Notes under the pieces: generated by a model | Seen by the model: only the letters and a program-made list of their open reading frames with translations | Databases searched by the model: none | What the model was told of the DNA's origin: nothing | Assembly: GCA_050943435.1 (NCBI GenBank) | Contig: JBMNPE010000065.1 | Location: 1-8,536 of the forward strand | Length of the DNA: 8,536 nucleotides | Direction: 5' to 3' | Source of the DNA: RGIG5675 sp050943435 | GTDB taxonomy: Bacteria; Bacillota; Clostridia; Oscillospirales; Ruminococcaceae | Shown here: piece by piece, positions 6,131 through 8,536 of the stretch | How the letters are laid out: every line of letters starts with the position of its first letter | How positions within the stretch are numbered: the stretch's first letter is position 1 | Translations under genes and position numbers: made by a program

Positions 6131-8104
6131 TCAGCTCAGGTCCAGTTCGTCAAGGTATTCCGACCCGTGCTCGGCTATGTAGTCCTTCCTCCCGGAGAGG
6201 TTGTCGCCCTCGAACAGCTCGAATGTCTCGGCTGTCTTCACAGGGTCGTCCGGAAGTATCTTTATGAGCCTCCTGGTTTCGGGGTTCATGGTTGTCATCC
6301 ACATCATGTCAGGCTCGTTTTCGCCGAGCCCCTTCGAGCGCTGTATGGTGCACTGCTTCTTGCCGATTTTCTCGAGGGCAGCGTTCTTTTCCGCATCCGT
6401 ATAGGCGAAATATGTCTTTTCACCGCAGGTTATCTCGTAGAGGGGGGTTTCCGCTATGTACACGTAGCCCTCGTCAATGAGCTTCGGCATCAGCCTGTAG
6501 ATCATCGTCAGGATCAGCGTCCTTATCTGGTATCCGTCGTAGTCCGCGTCCGTGCAGATAATCACCTTGTTCCACCTAAGGTTGTCGATGTTGAAGGTGT
6601 CCTTTGCGCCTTTCTTTGCAGGCACTGCCACCCCGCATCCGAGGACCTTCACTAGGTCGATTATTATCTCGCTCTTGAAAATCCTCCCGTAGTCGGCCTT
6701 GAGGCAGTTCAAGATCTTGCCCCTCACAGGCATTATCGCCTGGAACTGGGCATTTCTCGCCTGTTTGCAGGCCCCGAGGGCCGAATCCCCCTCGACTATG
6801 TAGAGCTCCCTCTCGGACGGGTCGCGGCTGCGGCAGTCCACGAACTTCTCTATCCTGTTCGTGATATCGATGTTGTTCTGCATCGTCTTCTTGAGGTTCT
6901 GCCTGGTCCTCTCCGCGTTTTCGCGGCTCCTCTTGTTGATGAGGACCTGGTTTGCGATCCTGTCTGCGTCCGCCGGGTTTTCGATGAAGAACGTCTCGAG
7001 GTACTGCCTCAGCACCTCCGTCATCGCCTGGGCTATGAACTTGTTGGTTATTGCCTTCTTTGTCTGGTTCTCGTAGCTTGTTTCAGATGAAAATGATGAC
7101 GACACAAGAACGAGGCAGTCGGCCACATCCTGGAACGTGATTGCCGATTCGTCCTTCTTGTAGAGCTTCTTATCCTTGATGTAGGAGTTTATCTGGCCTG
7201 TGAAGGCGCTCTTGACTGCCCTGTCCGGGGACCCTCCGTGCTCGAGGAAGCTCGAGTTGTGGTAGTATTCGATGTCCTGGACCTTGTTTGAGAACGTGAA
7301 AGCTGTCGAAATCTTGACAGTGTACTCAGGCTTGTCCTCGCGGTCGCGCCCGGACCTGTCGGCCTCCACATACTGTATCGGGCAGAGAGTGTCATCCCCG
7401 GCAATTTCCTTTATATAGTCACGGATTCCCTCCGGATAGCAGTAGTGCTTTTCCGAGAACCTGCCGTCCTCGTTCTCCCTCCTGTATATAAACGTCACCC
7501 CGGCGTTCACTATGGACTGCTTTTTGAGGACATCCTCGAAGTACTCCTCCGGGATCGATATGTCAGTGAAAACCTCGAGGTCAGGCCTCCACTTTATCGA
7601 GCTTCCGGTGTGCTTTCCGGGGGCCTTCTTTTCGTGCAGTCCTCCGACGGGCTCTCCGTGCTCGAACCTGAGGGTGTATTCGTTCCCGTCCCTCACGATC
7701 CTCACGTCCATGTACTCGGAAGCGTACTGTGTGGCGCACAGTCCCAGTCCGTTGACCCCGAGGGAATAGCTGTACATCCCGCCGGCGTTGTTCTTGTATT
7801 TGCCGCCCGCGTATAGCTCGCAGAACAGGAGCTTCCAGTTGTATTCGTTTTCCTTCTCGTTGAACCCGACAGGGATTCCCCTTCCGAGGTCGTCCACCTC
7901 TATTGAATCATCCCTGTACTGAGTGAGCGTTATTCTGTTCCCGTATCCCTCTCTCGCCTCGTCTATGGCGTTGGAGAGTATCTCGAAAACACTCTGGCAG
8001 CAGCCCTCGAGTCCGTCAGACCCGAAAATGACCGCAGGCCTTTTGCGCACACGGTCCGCTCCTTTGAGGGACTGTATGCTGTTGTCGTCGTATTTTCTGG
8101 GCAA
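6131..8104 (-). CDS. parE: Type IIA DNA topoisomerase subunit B (ParE/GyrB-like, diverged)
   Basis: ATPase and TOPRIM subunit of the same topoisomerase, 657 residues (E. coli ParE is 630). The GHKL ATPase shows E41, N45, D48 and E49 in FEILSNAIDEA, then D72 in DLGRGIP, and VNGLG as the glycine-rich lid; TG at about 170 precedes SSIKWRPDLEVF. The TOPRIM part has E438 in VEGDSALG and D519, D521 in DADYDG, the Mg-binding acids, followed by QRSKGLGENEPDMMW. Differences from standard GyrB/ParE are DNGRG to DLGRG, GDSAGG to GDSALG, and DADVDG to DADYDG. The catalytic acids are intact, so the enzyme should be active. The start is TTG 8104; an in-frame stop lies upstream with no ATG between, and the conserved N-terminus (SIQSLKGADRVRKRP) needs this start. 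Its ribosome binding site is weak (TGGACGG, 8 nt away). It is the first gene of the parE-parC operon. Confidence 0.9.
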   Translation of the reverse strand: MPRKYDDNSIQSLKGADRVRKRPAVIFGSDGLEGCCQSVFEILSNAIDEAREGYGNRITLTQYRDDSIEVDDLGRGIPVGFNEKENEYNWKLLFCELYAGGKYKNNAGGMYSYSLGVNGLGLCATQYASEYMDVRIVRDGNEYTLRFEHGEPVGGLHEKKAPGKHTGSSIKWRPDLEVFTDISIPEEYFEDVLKKQSIVNAGVTFIYRRENEDGRFSEKHYCYPEGIRDYIKEIAGDDTLCPIQYVEADRSGRDREDKPEYTVKISTAFTFSNKVQDIEYYHNSSFLEHGGSPDRAVKSAFTGQINSYIKDKKLYKKDESAITFQDVADCLVLVSSSFSSETSYENQTKKAITNKFIAQAMTEVLRQYLETFFIENPADADRIANQVLINKRSRENAERTRQNLKKTMQNNIDITNRIEKFVDCRSRDPSERELYIVEGDSALGACKQARNAQFQAIMPVRGKILNCLKADYGRIFKSEIIIDLVKVLGCGVAVPAKKGAKDTFNIDNLRWNKVIICTDADYDGYQIRTLILTMIYRLMPKLIDEGYVYIAETPLYEITCGEKTYFAYTDAEKNAALEKIGKKQCTIQRSKGLGENEPDMMWMTTMNPETRRLIKILPDDPVKTAETFELFEGDNLSGRKDYIAEHGSEYLDELDLS

Positions 8105-8142
8105 AATCAGGCACCGTCCATTCGATATTTTTTTCTTGTAAG

Positions 8143-8172
8143 ATTATAACACCCGCCGCGGGAAGCCCACAA
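8143..8172 (-). promoter_or_regulatory. parE-parC promoter
   Basis: On the minus strand TTGTGG (8172-8167) and TATAAT (8148-8143) are 18 bp apart, with TG one base before the -10 (an extended -10 element). The predicted start is near 8136, giving a leader of about 32 nt with a run of seven A. Confidence 0.75.
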
Positions 8173-8187
8173 GACAGCCTCCCACGC

Positions 8188-8222
8188 AAAAGCGCCTCCC
8201 GGACCTCATGTCCGAAAGGCGC
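8188..8222 (-). terminator. ftsH intrinsic terminator
   Basis: On the minus strand GCGCCT pairs with AGGCGC and, inside it, CGGAC pairs with GTCCG. A TT/GG internal loop separates the two helices and the apical loop is ATGAG. TTTT follows at 8191-8188. It lies 17 nt past the ftsH stop and separates ftsH from the parE promoter. Confidence 0.85.
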
Positions 8223-8239
8223 ATCTCTACTGGTCTTTT

Positions 8240-8536
8240 TCAGCCTGCCGGCGTGGGAGCCGGGGCCTCTCCACCGTTTTCCCCGTCGGGAAGCGGCAGC
8301 GTCTCCATAATCTGCTTGAATTCCTCTCCTGAGAGCTTTTCCTTTGCAAGCAGGGCAGATGCGACTGCATCCAGCCTGTCCCTGTGCTCCGTGAGGATGT
8401 CCTCGCACTTGGAATACGCAGTGGCGATGATCTTCCTTATCTCCGTGTCTATCTCGCTCGCCACTTCCTCCGAATAGTTGTTCTGGACTCCCCAGTCCCT
8501 TCCTATGAACACCTCGCTCTGGTCGGAGCCGTATAC
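8240..8536 (-). CDS. ftsH: ATP-dependent zinc metalloprotease FtsH, C-terminal 98 residues
   Basis: FtsH is a membrane-anchored AAA+ protease that degrades membrane and regulatory proteins. Only the end of the M41 peptidase domain is in the window; the frame is open through the right edge, so the ATPase domain, HEXXH zinc site and membrane segments lie outside. The visible part contains EVFIGRDWGVQNNYSEEVA followed by EIDTEIRKIIATAY, and then ILTEHRDRLDAVASALL and KEKLSGEEF. These match the FtsH C-terminal helices in order (family form: VFLGRD, NYSEEVA, EID, AY, ILxEHR, LxxxAxxLLEKExLxGEEF). The end is a short acidic, proline- and glycine-rich tail, PDGENGGEAPAPTPAG, typical of the variable FtsH C-terminus. 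A strong terminator follows, so it ends its transcription unit. Confidence 0.94.
   Translation of the reverse strand, partial: VYGSDQSEVFIGRDWGVQNNYSEEVASEIDTEIRKIIATAYSKCEDILTEHRDRLDAVASALLAKEKLSGEEFKQIMETLPLPDGENGGEAPAPTPAG

Noticed and set aside
8016..8408. Minus-strand frame of 130 codons spanning the ftsH end and parE start
   Set aside because: It crosses the ftsH terminator and the parE promoter, out of frame with both recognised genes.
1..8536. Mobile elements, CRISPR arrays, tRNA genes, toxin-antitoxin or defence genes
   Set aside because: I looked for terminal repeats, regularly spaced repeats, tRNA T-loop motifs and small paired genes and saw none. The only RNA gene is rnpB and all protein genes are housekeeping or biosynthetic.

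Overview
This window looks like a chromosomal housekeeping segment from a Clostridia-type Firmicute, rather GC-rich for that group. The grounds are a T-box riboswitch, strong GGAGG-type ribosome binding sites, TTG starts, a MiaB with the QQN variant of the first cysteine motif, and a diverged ParE/ParC-like topoisomerase pair of a kind I recall from Clostridia. The genus cannot be fixed from the sequence alone. All protein genes run on the minus strand; the only plus-strand gene is the RNase P RNA. I see no mobile element, CRISPR array, tRNA gene, phage gene or defence system.

Layout from left to right: the first 376 codons of miaB (tRNA methylthiotransferase, cut by the left edge); a divergent promoter region; rnpB on the plus strand (about 1335-1658) with its own promoter and terminator; secG on the minus strand with its own promoter and terminator, so rnpB and secG end tail to tail; a TrpB2-type tryptophan synthase beta gene (2134-3516) behind a 280-nt T-box leader with a UGG (Trp) specifier; a two-gene operon for a type IIA topoisomerase (parE-like 8104-6131, then parC-like 6114-3880, 16 nt apart); and the last 98 residues of FtsH at the right edge, followed by a strong terminator.

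How the parts work together: ParE- and ParC-like proteins form one ATP-dependent A2B2 topoisomerase. The trpB2 gene has its own sigma-A-type promoter, only 10 nt after the parC stop. It is controlled by the charging state of tRNA-Trp: specifier TGG, and a TGGC bulge matching a G discriminator base. No terminator is visible between parC and this promoter, so the T-box terminator may also end the topoisomerase transcript when tryptophan is plentiful. SecG, FtsH, MiaB and RNase P are general protein-export, proteolysis and tRNA-maturation functions, not obviously linked to each other.

I did not find a clearly new system. The points most worth a second look are the Trp T-box on a stand-alone trpB2, the altered active-site and quinolone-pocket residues of the topoisomerase pair, and an RNase P RNA whose P15 loop seems to lack the GGU that pairs with tRNA CCA.
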